The position numbers and the translations under genes are program-made. Below are positions 1-18,386 of a DNA stretch of 64,000 nucleotides, piece after piece; position 1 is the first letter of the stretch; each line of letters opens with the position of its first letter. This DNA comes from Leptoclinus maculatus. Taxonomy: Eukaryota > Chordata > Actinopteri > Perciformes > Stichaeidae. The stretch covers positions 23,679,310 through 23,743,309 of the forward strand of contig JAVDOI010000003.1 in NCBI GenBank assembly GCA_032191485.1, given 5' to 3'. The notes below the pieces were generated by a model, which worked only from the letters and a program-made list of their open reading frames with translations, was not told the DNA's origin and made no database searches.

Positions 1-1125
1 GTGACTGTGGCTTTAATGTCTAAAGTGCAGCTTCTCCTCCCACTCGGCTGTGTTTATTCCACTCACTTCACTGCACATGTATCAGCCCTGAATGAAGACG
101 GAGCTACTGCGGCACCCACCATGAGTTTACGCTCAGCTTTGAGGGAGTGGACCACATGAGGCAGGATCTTTTTCGGGTACGTGCGGCGCCTCCTGGTGGT
201 CTCCACTATGGTGTCATCCAGCAGGCTTTCCAGATCCATCGCCTCGTCCTCGGCTGAGTGGTGGAGGGAGAGGAGAGATGGGAACTTAGGGTTATTAAAT
301 AGGACTTTATTTCAGACAACATCAACATTATATACTGACCGAGGATGTTATGTAAAGCTGAAGCTCCTAAAACTGATGTTATACAGTTTGTCGTGTGAAT
401 CACCTTCAACATCAGGTGCCTCCTCCCACGGCTGTCCGTTCACCAACACGTTGTCCTGAACGGCTGCCTCAAAGTTCTGCACGGATACAAACACGTTTAC
501 TACTGAACACAGCAAACAATACAGCAGTTCACATCGAGCAAAGTGTCCAAATACTCCTGCAGCACATTATCAACTGTATCACAGCGAACGCGTGTTTCTA
601 GGGCTGCAGCTAAGCTTCTAATTATTCATGAATCTGCTGATTAGTTTCTTAAATGAGAATCTTAAAATACTCAAAGTGATGTCATCAAATGTCTTGGTTT
701 GTCGAAACAAGAGCTCGAAATTCACATATACACATATATACATGTATACATATATATTGTGTATATACATTTTATAAATGTGATTTGGTTTGGAAGTCAC
801 CAAAGAGACAACTGTGCACACTTGTAACACACGTCTTCAGTCATCAGTCTGTTGATACTCGACAGGAACAGTTAATCCTTTAATTATCTAAATGTTCAGT
901 TAGTAGTGACATTAGGATGTAAACAACAGGACCCACCGCCAGCAGCTCCTGCAGTAAAACTCGCTTCGTCTCCTCGGAGACTTCCGGTTGTCCGTCAAGA
1001 GCTGTCTTCAAAATGTCTTTATATTTATGTATCTGTCCCATCACGTGTTTCTTGGACGTGACTTGCACTCTGTACTCCTGGTTTGTTTCATCTCTCGGTA
1101 ACAGTCCGCTCTCCACGGGCTCCAT
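1..1125 (-). CDS. nsl1: NSL1, MIS12 kinetochore complex subunit (5' exons; runs off the left edge)
   Basis: NSL1 is one of four subunits of the MIS12 complex, which links the inner kinetochore to the NDC80 complex at mitosis. Three minus-strand exons are visible: 1125-937 (start codon at 1125, 63 codons), 476-404 and 253-120, all with GT/AG borders and phases that join in frame. Two blocks identify it: exon 2 reads NFEAAVQDNVLVNGQPWEEA, like the vertebrate FESAVQEN-type block, and exon 3 reads RRRRTYPKKILPHVV, like the KRKQYPRKIL block that follows it in the same order. About 132 codons are seen of a protein usually near 280; the rest lies left of base 1. I chose MEPVESG over an upstream in-frame ATG at 1230 because the shorter start resembles family length and leaves a normal 5' UTR. 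The head-to-head neighbour TATDN3 and the downstream order support orthology. Confidence 0.8.
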
Positions 1126-1332
1126 CTTTACCGCCAACTTGTTTATATATTTTTTTGCCGCAAACCGGAAGTGTATGTGTAACTTCCTGGTCTGACTGCT
1201 AATGTGTCCCCGGAACAACACTTCTAGCATCGCAGCAGCGTTCCGCCAGCTGTTAGCTATCGTTCGAATGTAAAAATGGACAAATGTCGCAGTTTTTCAG
1301 CATAGTTTGGACTCGTTATTTAGATTTCATCA
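1126..1332. promoter_or_regulatory. Bidirectional promoter between NSL1 and TATDN3
   Basis: Only 207 bases separate the start codons of the two divergent genes, so both 5' UTRs and core promoters must lie here. No TATA box is visible, as expected for housekeeping divergent pairs. The shared-promoter claim is inferred from spacing alone. Confidence 0.55.
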
Positions 1333-2922
1333 ATGGAGTATGGCTTCGTTGACTGTCACTGTCATATATCAGCCCGTGAGTTCGAAGAGGTAAGCGCAAA
1401 GTTAACTAAACCAACCTAAACAAGTAGCATTGTTTTTAACAGCCCTCATTACATCTGTTGTAGACTAATTATAAGTAACTAAAGCGTGTACTGACGTTGT
1501 AAATATCTACTTTGAATGATAAAAGCTGTTTGTACACAACAACATGTTAGCGTGCACTCACTGTCCACACAGTATGTTACAGTTGTATAGTTAGGTTTTG
1601 TTTATCTAATGTCTGTGTCCTATGGAAGCCCATTCCTGCCAGCAAAACAAAAAATAAGATCACACAAAAAAAAATAGTAACTTAAAAAAAAAAAAAAATG
1701 TAATTCACAAAAAAAATTAAAATGAAAAATCCACCCACAAAATAAATAATAATAATTCTAATAATTTTTTTTTTTTTACTTTTTTTCCACCAGCAAAAAA
1801 AACAAAAACACTTTTGGTGCATCCATCTGTAACCATAACACTGACCAGATTTTTCCAGTTGCTATAGAAAGTCGAAATGATGAGATACTTTAACACAACA
1901 GTCATAGAAGCAGCTATGACATATGAATGGATTGTGAGTACATTGAAGACTTCTTTAAAACGTGGCTTTACAACACATGAAATACAGATGATGTTTCACA
2001 TGGATTGTACTGAGCAAACGCACCCTTGAAGCTCTGGAGTATAAAGAATGAAACCAATGTGGCTGAGGTGGCGACCAATAAACTATGGAAGCCCATTCAC
2101 GCCAGCAAAAAAAAATAAAATAAGATCACCAAAAAAAAAATAATAATTAATTCACAAAAAATAAAAATGAATTCACAAAAAAAAAAAAATATATATATAT
2201 ATTTTTTTTTTACTTTTTCTCTGTCAGCAAAAAAGAAAAAAAAAAAGATGTTTCCAGTTGCTGTTTATTGGTCGCCACCTCAGCCACATTGGTTTCATTC
2301 TTTATACTCCAGAGCTTCAAGGGTGCGTTTGCTCAGTACAATCCATGTGAAACATCATCTGTATTTCATGTGTTGTAAAGCCACGTTTTAAAGAAGTCTT
2401 CAATGTACTCACAATCCATTCATATGTCATAGCTGCTTCTATGACTGTTGTGTTAAAGTATCTCATAATTTCGACTTTCTATAGCAATTGGAAAAATCTG
2501 GTCGGTGTTATGGTTACAGATGGATGCACCAAAAGTTTTTTTTTTTTTTTTTGCTGGTGGAAAAAAAGTAAAATAAAAAAAAATAAAAATGTATTAGAAT
2601 TATTATTATTCATTTTGTGGGTGGATATTTTTTTTTGTGAATTACATTTTTTTTTTTTTTAAGTTACTATTTTTTCTTCTTTTTTTTTTAGTGATCTTAT
2701 TTTTTTTTAGTGATCTTTTTTTTTTTTTTGCTGGAGGGAATGGGCTTCCATAGTATCCTACCGCTGTGCAAACTTCTGTTTGTCTCTCTAGGATCTGGAT
2801 GATGTGATCCAGAGGACCACTGAGGTCAGCACACACACCTACACACACACACACACGTACATACACATCATGATGAATACAAAGCCTTATCTGAAGGAAA
2901 AGACATTCATGTCTGTCTTTAT

Positions 2923-2963
<41 letters not shown>

Positions 2964-4576
2964 GCCGGGGTTAAGACTCTGGTTGCTGTTACAGAAGGAG
3001 TCGGAGAGTTTGACAGAGTTCTCCAGCTGCAGGGACGGTGTGTATGTCTTCAGTGTTACGTAATACGTTCTCATAAACGTATATTATAAAGTGTGCTTCA
3101 TAGAGAAAGGAAGGACTGCATGATCGATGATCTGATTAAGAATTTACTGGCATAATATACAGTTAAATTAATGAATAAATTAAAGATATTTAGATGTAAT
3201 GCACACAATCCTTTTTCTGTGTGGTCTAACGACCTCATATTCTGCTCGGTCATTTCCTGTTCTCATTTAATTTGCACATTATTTTCAGGGTAACTGCACT
3301 CGTCACATCATTGTAGTCAAAGTGTATATCTCACTAAAGTTCAAGTGGAGTGCCAGAACCTCCAAACTGCAGCGACAGTGAGTGCAGAACTAGATGCTCT
3401 CAGCTGGATCACACGGTGTTTATTGTTCAGGCTGTTACAGTTGAATCCTCCTCTCACAGTTATCCTCGTCTGGTGGCTCCATGCTTCGGCCTCCATCCGC
3501 TGCAGGGAGGCGAGGGCTCCGAGCAGCGCAGCGTGAAGCCTCAGGTTAGCTCAACAGTCTGCGCCGCGGCCGTCCTGTGATTATTTCACTTGATTCATTC
3601 TGAGTAACTGTATCCGGTCCTGCTCTGTGGAGGAACACAGGAGGAGAGACGGAGGCCTCTGGAGGAGATGAAGATGTGTATTTATTTTTCCTATTAAGCT
3701 ATTATTACAAGTACAAAAACATAAACCTCCGGCTTTCAGGGTGTAGAAATATCGGAGTAGCTCCCCAACGTTTCTTTAAGACTCACACATTTAGAAACAC
3801 TTTTTTATCGTCTTCACAACTTTAAATCTCCAAATAAAACATTCACAGGTGAAATGATGTCTGCTCATTTCAACGGTATAAGATGCACCAATTTCCTACA
3901 AAACAATATATAGACGGATAAAACAATAATCCTCTCAATCATCACTTATCACCAGATGGCAACCTCCGGTTCTGATAAGTGAAGTGTGTTAAAGCTGCAT
4001 TCTCTCTAGTGTCCACCAGGGGGCGACTCCTCTGGTTCTATAGAAGTCAATGAGAAAATGACTCTACTTCTCTCTTGATTTATTACCTCAGTAAACATTG
4101 TAAACATGAGTTTATGGTCTCAATCTCTAGTTTCAAGTCTTCTTCAATACAGCATGATGTTCATTTAGTAAACTATGATCCATTGTTTACAAACAAACCA
4201 ACAATGTGGCGACATATTTGACCTTTAATGACACCTCACAGTTGAAACACTGATGGAAATCTGATGCCAAGCAGAGAAAAAGAGTTTCATCTTCTCACTT
4301 AAATAATCCATTGAGGAACAATTTGAGTAATATAGAGTTAAAGGGAGTTCAGATGCAAATTGTCCTTTTTTAAAAACAGCCAGAGTTTCATATTTATAAT
4401 AAAGAGATGAAGCAGCTCTACTCTCTTTTCTGTGATGCACTTTCCACACGTCAGCCCGTCGTGTGTTTGAATAGCTGCTGTTAGATTCATTCATTTAATC
4501 TGTTCCTCAGGATCTGGAAGCTGCTCTGCCGCAGTTCTACAAACACAGAGAACGCCTCGTCGCTATTGGAGAGGTA

Positions 4577-4611
<35 letters not shown>

Positions 4612-5203
4612 TATATCTATCTCTGAGGGAGGAAACATGATGATTGAGCCGATGGCCCACTGATGAAAGTATTGCAAACTTGGTGTTTGTGGGGACATTC
4701 CCGGGAAAAGAAATGCTGAATTACAGTTTTTATCTATTTTATCGACACAAATTAATAGAACTAGGCACACAATTCTGAAAAATAGCATGTTAGTGAGGAA
4801 ACTTAGAGTCATAGACTGTATTTAAGAAGTGGACGTAGTCGTCATGACGTCACCCGTTGGTTTGTGTTCTGCCGCTTTGCGGCCTTTTGGCCGTCTCCAT
4901 CTTGGATTTTTGCGACCAGTGAACAGGAAGTGACCATATTTGGACTGTGGAGGAGTGACGTAGAGACGCCGTATGCAGCTCTGGTAGAGACCTGTCAATC
5001 ACAGCAGCCCCGCCCTAAAACCACGATCCAGATTAATATTAATTAGGAAGCCCTCTGTCATAGACCATAGTTCGTACTTCTGTACCTGTTGGACCAGTAC
5101 TGGCATAATACATTCCTGAGCCCCTTACTGTCACTTTAATCTCACCTTCAAACAGCCCATCAAAGGAATGAGGACAAAATATCCTCACACACACACACAC
5201 ATG

Positions 5204-5259
<56 letters not shown>

Positions 5260-7952
5260 ATTCTGTAGCTGCCTGTTGAGGAATGTGTGTTTGTCAGAGC
5301 AGATTTCAGGCACCACAGGGCTCAAGTCAACAGTCCCACGCTGACTACTGTCCCAACAGATCGGGTTGGAAGCACAGCGAGATCCGCCCCCCCCCGCCCC
5401 CCTGTAGCTGCTGTGAGAAGCAGCGGTTCAGGTTCAGGTTCAGGTTGTTCAGGTTCAGGTTCAGGTTACTTTTACTGGTACCCGTGGGTAGACTTGGTTT
5501 GCAACAGAAGGCGAGGAATCCACCTCGACACACATCACAATCAACACAGACAACAAGACAAACGTGATAAAAGTACACAAGGCTACAAATAAACAAGTAC
5601 ACAAACGTTGCTTCTATAGCATCTGTGCACTGTTGCTATGATCTGTTCACCTGAGTGATGTCTGCTGGAACAAAGCTGTTCTTATACCGCTTTGTTCTGC
5701 ACCGTGGGACCATAAACCTCCGTCTAGAAGGAAGAAGCTAACATTCCCCGTGTAAAGGGTGGGAGTCGTCCTTTAACAGGAAGCCGGTGATCCGTTGTTA
5801 CTGTCTGGTGTACAGCTGTGACTCACCGATCAAGTATGAATGTAACAAGTACTGTACTGAAGTAGAGTATTTCTATTTCCTGCCACTTTCTACTTCTCCT
5901 CCACTACATCTCAGAGGTACATGTTGTACTTTTTACTACATCTCAGAGGTACATGTTGTGCTTTTTACTACATCTCAGAGGTACATGTTGTGCTTTTTAC
6001 TACATCTCAGAGGTACATGTTGTGCTTTTTACTACATCTCAGAGGTACATGTTGTACTTTTTACTACATCTCAGAGGTACATGTTGTGCTTTTGCTCATA
6101 CATCTAATCAGTAAACATTGGAGCACCTCGTCACTGTAACACAACAGGAGCAGCTCCCACGAGGCTCTCTGCTGATGCTGCTGTTGTTTTGTCTGCAGGT
6201 TGGTTTAGACTTCACGCCGTGGTGTGCTCCCACTCAGCAGGACAGAGACGACCAGATGTGTGTCTTCATTAAGCAGCTGCACGTCGCCAAAGAGCTGGAC
6301 CTGCCTGTGTGAGTAGAGAACAACATGTTCTCACCTTTACTTCATGGCTGTGCTGCTGCCGAGCCAAAGAGGCTGATTTCACTCACATTTGCATAGAAGC
6401 GCGTGGTTAGAGGAAGTGCTGCCAACACGCAGCAAACTTGTTTATACACAATAAACTCATCAGCATCACAGATCGCATGTTATTAAAATCCACAGATGCT
6501 CTTCTTCTCTCTGTGATTGTCCGATAGATAAATGACTCTGGCTGCTTCCTGTTTTCTGCACAGGAACGTCCACTCACGATCAGCTGCTCAGGTCACCATA
6601 CAGACCATGAGGGAACACGGTGCGTGTGCCGCTCCTCTTCGTCGTGTCAGACATAATGAGTAAGACATTTGGACGTAACCGTTCTCTGTTTTTTTCCGTC
6701 AGGTATCAGTCGAGCTCTGCTTCATAACTTTGCGGGGAAGCCGTCGGCCGCTCTGGAAGGTGTGAGGGCCGGTTACCTCTTCTCCTTCCCACCAGCCGTC
6801 TGCAGGAACCGACAGGTGGGCGGGACTTCACACGTCACATGGGTTTGATGCCTTTTTTAAAAGAAGACAGAAGAAAAACAACGCTGGTTTATAATGCTGG
6901 TTAAGTTGCAGCGATTCCTCGTAATGTAAGAGGTTGTTTCACGGATGAGTTAGAGCCGTACACTTCACATCTTTTAAATCCGACTTCCACAGAGAGGAAT
7001 ATATTAGTTTATGGTCTGATCGCTGTCTGTCATACCAGCTAGATCATCACAGTCCTGGGAAATGATCTCTAGAAGAGAGTGGGGACCCTGAAATAAGTGC
7101 AAACATCATCATCGAAGCGGTCTTTGGTCTCATCCGCAACGTCTTCGTCTGCATTTCTTGTTAAATCCATAAAACCTAAGCTGGACTTTGGCTCATCTGC
7201 AGTCGTATAAAAGAATGTACAGACGCAGTATGTTCTCTCTGACATGTGATGCACTCTGGGTAAAAACAACCCACCCAATTCATAGAATACACGTTGTTAG
7301 CGATAGTACATGTGAATGATTCATCATAAGTTATAATCTTAGTTATGATGCTAGTTTTTACAGCTGGGATGGAGAAAGGAGCAAGTATTACTCATGCTAG
7401 TACTGCTAATACGAGTAGAGGTTGTTGTACTAGTAGTACATAGTATTGTAGTTGCAGCAGTGCAGGATATTTTACCTTTAATATAAGAATGTATTGTGTT
7501 GTCCCCACAGTATTACGGTTATTTATACACATTATATGTTAGAATAAGTTTTTAATGCAGAGTGGCCGCGGTGGTAAAGAAGACCTAATGAATCTGTCCA
7601 TCACATTGAGGACAACATATTTTGAATACCACCATACAGAGAGACAAACTAATCAAGCAGATCCCGCTGGAACACATCTGTCTCGAGACCGACTCTCCTG
7701 CTCTGGGACTCGACAAGCATGTGAGTTTCAAATGTTTAAAATCTCATCGCGGACACTTCAACACATCTGCATCTCCTCTGCAGATGTTTGTTTTCTTTAT
7801 AATCTCTTTCTGTCTCCCAGGTGAGGAACGAGCCCCGTAACATCGTTCTGTCCTGCCGGTACATCGCCGACGTCAAAGGCGTGTCGCCACAAACCGTTCA
7901 GCTCGTCACCGCACAAAACGCACACAGACTGTTCCCCAAACTCCAACGCTAG
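1333..7952 (+). CDS. tatdn3: TATDN3, TatD-family metal-dependent DNase (complete, 10 exons)
   Basis: Putative metal-dependent deoxyribonuclease of the TatD family (TIM-barrel amidohydrolase fold). Exons: 1333-1389, 2792-2824, 2964-3037, 3460-3544, 4511-4573, 6199-6308, 6564-6619, 6703-6815, 7640-7720, 7821-7952. All borders are GT/AG and all phases agree, giving 267 aa. Metal-site residues can be read in order: VDCHCH near the N terminus, AIGEVGLDF in exons 5-6, NVHSR in exon 7, LLHNF in exon 8 and CLETDSPAL in exon 9; the C terminus is RNEP...AQNAHRLFPKL. Exon 8 has HNFAG where mammals have HAFDG, so one acidic residue is absent there; it is probably not one of the core ligands. Exon 3 sits directly behind a TG repeat and exon 5 directly before an AC repeat. 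The stop is TAG at 7950. Confidence 0.9.
1621..2752. mobile_element. Foldback (long inverted repeat) element in TATDN3 intron 1
   Basis: Two arms of about 450-500 bases are near-perfect reverse complements: 1621-2090 and 2255-2752. They start and end with TATGGAAGCCCATTC and its complement and enclose about 160 bases of A/T-rich spacer that contains another copy of the terminal motif near 2085. The TA at each outer edge would fit a Tc1/mariner-like TA target duplication. No transposase is encoded; the short open frames in the arms are mirror images of each other. This is probably a non-autonomous foldback or MITE insertion. Confidence 0.75.
2929..2962. repeat. (TG)n microsatellite abutting a TATDN3 acceptor
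   Basis: A run of TG dinucleotides leads straight into the TAG acceptor of TATDN3 exon 3, so it replaces the usual pyrimidine tract. Confidence 0.9.
3995..4180 (+). repeat. Dispersed repeat, left half (copy a)
   Basis: Nearly identical to 21393-21570, from the GCATTCTCTCTAGTG motif through CAGCATGATGTTCATTTAGTA. It contains a CTCF-core-like word, CCACCAGGGGGCGAC, at 4013-4027. The matching right half is missing here and lies in the opposite orientation at 4809-5044, so the element was broken or two copies inserted. The class is unknown. Confidence 0.8.
4578..4608. repeat. (AC)n microsatellite
   Basis: An AC dinucleotide run starting a few bases after the donor of TATDN3 exon 5. Confidence 0.9.
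4809..5044 (-). repeat. Dispersed repeat, right half in reverse (copy b)
   Basis: The reverse complement of this stretch matches about 21600-21835: the terminal ACTGTATTTAAGAAGTGG, the CCGTTGGTTTGTG block, and the block around GAGTGACGTAGAGACGCCGTAT. It is truncated relative to the complete copy at 21390-21835. It lies in TATDN3 intron 5. Confidence 0.75.
5193..5256. repeat. (AC)n microsatellite
   Basis: A nearly uninterrupted AC run within TATDN3 intron 5, with one GCACGC interruption. Confidence 0.9.
5425..5467. repeat. TTCAGG hexamer array
   Basis: About seven copies of TTCAGG with one shifted unit, in TATDN3 intron 5. It is not a telomere repeat. Confidence 0.8.
5905..6095. repeat. Minisatellite, about 33 bp unit, six copies
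   Basis: The unit carries CATCTCAGAGGTACATG followed by TTGTGC or TTGTAC and a T-rich end. It is repeated head to tail about six times in TATDN3 intron 5. A multiple-of-three unit keeps the frame open, which creates a spurious reading frame. Confidence 0.9.
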
Positions 7953-7989
7953 CATGCAGGACACGAGTTTCTGAAAGGGCCCGAGGGTG

Positions 7990-8500
7990 GCGCCAGAGGC
8001 AACTTCAAGTTACTGCGAGGAACTTTTAACTGGTTCTGAACCAGTCTCAGTGTAGTCCTGATCCTCTATCAGACCTCCATCAGTAAACAGACCATCAGAG
8101 AGAAGATGGTCTGTTTCTATAGAGTTATTCTTAATGATGTCATCGGAGCCACCGGGTCGGATTCTGGTGAAACCAGATGAACTCATGCAGGTTCACCAGA
8201 AACTCCTTCAGATCAGACTCCAGCAGAGACCGGTCCACCGTGGACAGACCCAGATCCTCCAGCAGAGACCGGTCCACCGTGGACAGACCCAGATCCTCCA
8301 GCAGAGACCGGTCCACCGTGGACAGACCCAGATCCTCCAGCAGAGACCGGTCCACCGTGGACGGACCCAGATCCTCCAGCAGAGACCGGTCCACCGTGGA
8401 CAGACCCAGATCCTCCAGCAGAGACCGGTCCACCGTGGACAGACCCAGATCCTCTGAACAATAACTGTTTTTAAACTTAATTCTCAGTGTCCGCTCAAGA
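7990..8500 (+). repeat. Dispersed repeat with internal minisatellite, downstream of TATDN3 (copy 1)
   Basis: Bases 8005-8205 are the reverse complement of about 51383-51750. This copy has expanded a 39 bp internal unit (ACCGGTCCACCGTGGACAG core) to six copies between about 8221 and 8455, while the other copy expanded a different segment. The same 39 bp-type unit recurs at 13379-13498. It probably forms part of the TATDN3 3' UTR; an AATAAA lies at 8535. Confidence 0.75.
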
Positions 8501-8586
8501 GGATACATGTATAACACAACCAAACTACCTAATGAATAAATACATAAGTAAACACTAACTTCCAATTTCTGTTTTTCTTATCACTT

Positions 8587-8967
8587 CTATAAAGCCATTA
8601 TAAAGAGATCACAGCATGGCTTTAAATTCTGTCGTGAAATGTGACACTCCCTTAATCCATTTGAAATGAATGGAGTCGTGCACGTGCACATATAATTGCC
8701 ACGAGGACATTGGGAGTATTTCAGTAACATCTTACTGCTCTCTTCGAAGTGCCTTCTCTCCGGAAGCTTGGAGGCGGGCAGCCACTCGCTGCGGGCCGAC
8801 CCGCGCTGCGGTCCGCCGGTCAGAGCGGCGAGGAGGACCGGGCTGGTGCGCAGGTGACTCCGGTAGTGTCTCCTCTCCTGGGACCGCTGGGGGTTCACCT
8901 CCACCTGGCACCACGTCTCCCTCCGCAGGTTGAGCTCCAGGAGAGCCCGCTGCTCGGCTCCAGACAT
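8587..8967 (-). CDS. spata45: SPATA45-like small protein (126 aa open frame)
   Basis: A small protein of unknown biochemical role; the mammalian gene was named for testis expression. The frame starts at 8967 with MSGAEQRALLELN and contains LLELNLRRETWCQVE and, further on, SARSEWLPASKLPERRHF. From memory, mammalian SPATA45 has LLEEIN.KRES.CLVE and a terminal S.RSSW...ERKHF block in the same order and spacing. Position and strand between TATDN3 and FLVCR1 match the human gene order. The human protein is near 98 aa; the last 35 or so residues here (after KMLLKY) have no counterpart I recall, so the true C terminus could come earlier through splicing. An in-frame spliced open frame also exists on the opposite strand, but it shows no recognisable motif. 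Confidence 0.68.
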   Translation of the reverse strand: MSGAEQRALLELNLRRETWCQVEVNPQRSQERRHYRSHLRTSPVLLAALTGGPQRGSARSEWLPASKLPERRHFEESSKMLLKYSQCPRGNYMCTCTTPFISNGLRECHISRQNLKPCCDLFIMAL

Positions 8968-9045
8968 CCCGTGAGTGTTTGTGTTGCCTTTTGTTTCTGC
9001 TATAAATGATCCAAAGTGTGTCTGTTTGTTTTTGTGTAGGATGCC

Positions 9046-9059
9046 GTTTCAATGGCAAC
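9046..9059 (-). promoter_or_regulatory. RFX X-box-like motif upstream of SPATA45
   Basis: On the minus strand this reads GTTGCCATTGAAAC, which has 12 of 14 bases of an ideal palindromic X-box (GTTGCCATGGCAAC). It lies about 80 bases before the SPATA45 start codon. RFX factors drive many ciliary and spermatogenic genes, so the site is plausible, but a short match like this can be chance. Confidence 0.3.
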
Positions 9060-9367
9060 GGGAAACCCGAAGAAGAAGAAGAGGCGCGTTCCAAAGATCT
9101 TTTACGTTCTGACGGATGAGGGACTCTGTTGAGAGTTTAAAACCACGTAGAGGTTCTGGCTTTGTTGTTCAACAGTTGGAACTTTTGAGATTCTCTGAAC
9201 TTTTATTTTCTCATTGTTTTGCTCTTTTTAAAGTCACTGAAATAAGTTCAAGAGTTAGTTTTTGTGTCTTGGTTATTCAATCAAACAGACGGTTTAAGGG
9301 TTAAACTATCGGCACTGCAATTACATTTGTTTCTATGTAAAATAAAGTTGAATAGAATTGTCAGTCG

Positions 9368-10900
9368 TTTTGCTCTCAAACCTCTTCTGTTTGTTTGCAT
9401 AAGACACAACCCCATAATAAGCAGACACATGTCATGACTCAGAGTCTCGTATGCCATGTGATATTTCTTACACAATAAACCAACTCTTATCTCATTAATA
9501 TGGTTTCTTAAATGACAGGATTCATCAAACTATCTACTGAGAGTAAATTCTATGTTTTCTTCGCCCTCGTGGGACTTTGAAACAGAGACAGAGTGAGAGC
9601 TCCCTCACTCAGGTTATTTGATCCTCCTGAGATAGACCGACATACAACAAAGGGTTCAATTTAAAAAAACAAAACCAGTGAGCACCCAGTGAGCACCATC
9701 AACCAGGGAGTGCAGCTCTGCAGAGCAACTGAACACCAACTTAAAATCTTGTTTTTGCTGAAGTCCAATGAGTTCACGTCTCCTCTGCTGTGATGTGGAA
9801 GTGTACTCTGTGACATCAACTAGACAGGCCAGCATGACATTCAGTCATTCTTTAATGTTGCATTATAGGTCAGGGCCTACAATACCATTTGGGGTTTACT
9901 TTTATTTCACAAATGTTAATGAAACAATTAAATGAATGTATAATAAATGTGAGTTCCATGTGGGATTAGACCTACGGGTCAAAGGATGATTAGGATTAGA
10001 GCAGATAACGGCCTGAGCACATGGTCAGACTAACTGTGAGTTTAAGCACTGTCACAAGGAACACAGGGGTTACATTTGTCATTTATTTTAATGGATTTGT
10101 TTTGTTAATTATTCAGGCAAAAACATCGTTTTTTTTCATGCATGCTGGTCAATTTCAGATTTTTGTTTATTTTGTTTCCGCTAGTGGAAAGAAAACATTC
10201 AAAATACACATTTAGATGTTTATTTTACTACTTTGTCTGTTTGCCTCGGTAGATTTCTACTAAATCTATATTAGATAATGCCTCATTTGCATATTGAAAC
10301 ATACAATTTCAGAAAACTTGTAACACAAAAAACAATTGCCTTAATGTGAGTAATCAACTGTTTCATGGTCCCTTTTATTGTTTTACATTCATATTTCACC
10401 ATTCATAACAACAAACGATGATCATGAGCTTAAACTGAGATGAAACACACATTTAATATGTTTATTTAGTCATAAAACAGAAATGAATAGTGACATTTTC
10501 TTTAAAATGTTTCATAATGTAATGATAGTTTTCTTAAACATGCATTTAATAATAAATAATACATTTATAATTCTCATTTTGTATAAGTGCAAAAACAGTG
10601 CAATAACATTAGCGTGACTAAACAAGGAAATATAGTAATTAAACTGAATTATTAATAATGTTTACCTCTTGTAACATGTGCGGTTATAACTTCTGTACAA
10701 GCTGTTGCATCGTCGCATGTCAGCCTCCACGTGGTCACCGATGCTTCCCTTATATATAAATATATAATATGTTGAAACCACAGGCAGCAGTACAACATAC
10801 CACCAGCTCCTGCTGCTCTACTATTGGCTCATCAGAAGCTCGTGCGACATCGTCGGATGAACAAAAGATAGAGGAACCACTTCTCAGAGGGAGAGACGCG
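9368..10900. other. Intergenic stretch before FLVCR1
   Basis: An A/T-rich stretch with no open frame or family motif that I recognise. A plus-strand AATAAA at 9341 lies just before it. Bases 10750-10775 are an AT-rich TATATAAATATATAATATG stretch that might be a core promoter element, but the FLVCR1 coding start is 350 bases further on. Confidence 0.5.
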
Positions 10901-11121
10901 CGAGACGCCAGTACGTCAGAGAGAGAATAACCGGATGTTTGCTAGCCGCGTAGAAGTAGTTTGTTTTAAAATGTATCCAGTCTGAGTGTTTCCGTGTTAT
11001 TGTGTCCTCTAAATAATCGTATAGGTCGTTTTTCATCGCTTCCTGGCTTGCGTCTTGTTAGCAGCGGGAGGGAGGGAGGGAGGGGGAGAAACAGATAATA
11101 GAAAGCGTCAAAACGGGCATC

Positions 11122-18386
<7,265 letters not shown>

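Noticed and set aside
1717..2662. Two similar small open frames starting MTVVLKYLIIS on opposite strands
   Set aside because: They are the two arms of the foldback element; a single domain-less frame repeated in mirror image.
5905..6095. A CRISPR-like regular repeat
   Set aside because: The units abut with no unique spacers, and the DNA is a vertebrate intron.
5787..6139. Open frame with an 11-residue repeat
   Set aside because: A 33 bp minisatellite inside TATDN3 intron 5.
8134..8565. Open frames with 13-residue repeats in several frames and on both strands
   Set aside because: The 39 bp minisatellite unit is a multiple of three, which keeps all frames open; there is no other sign of coding.
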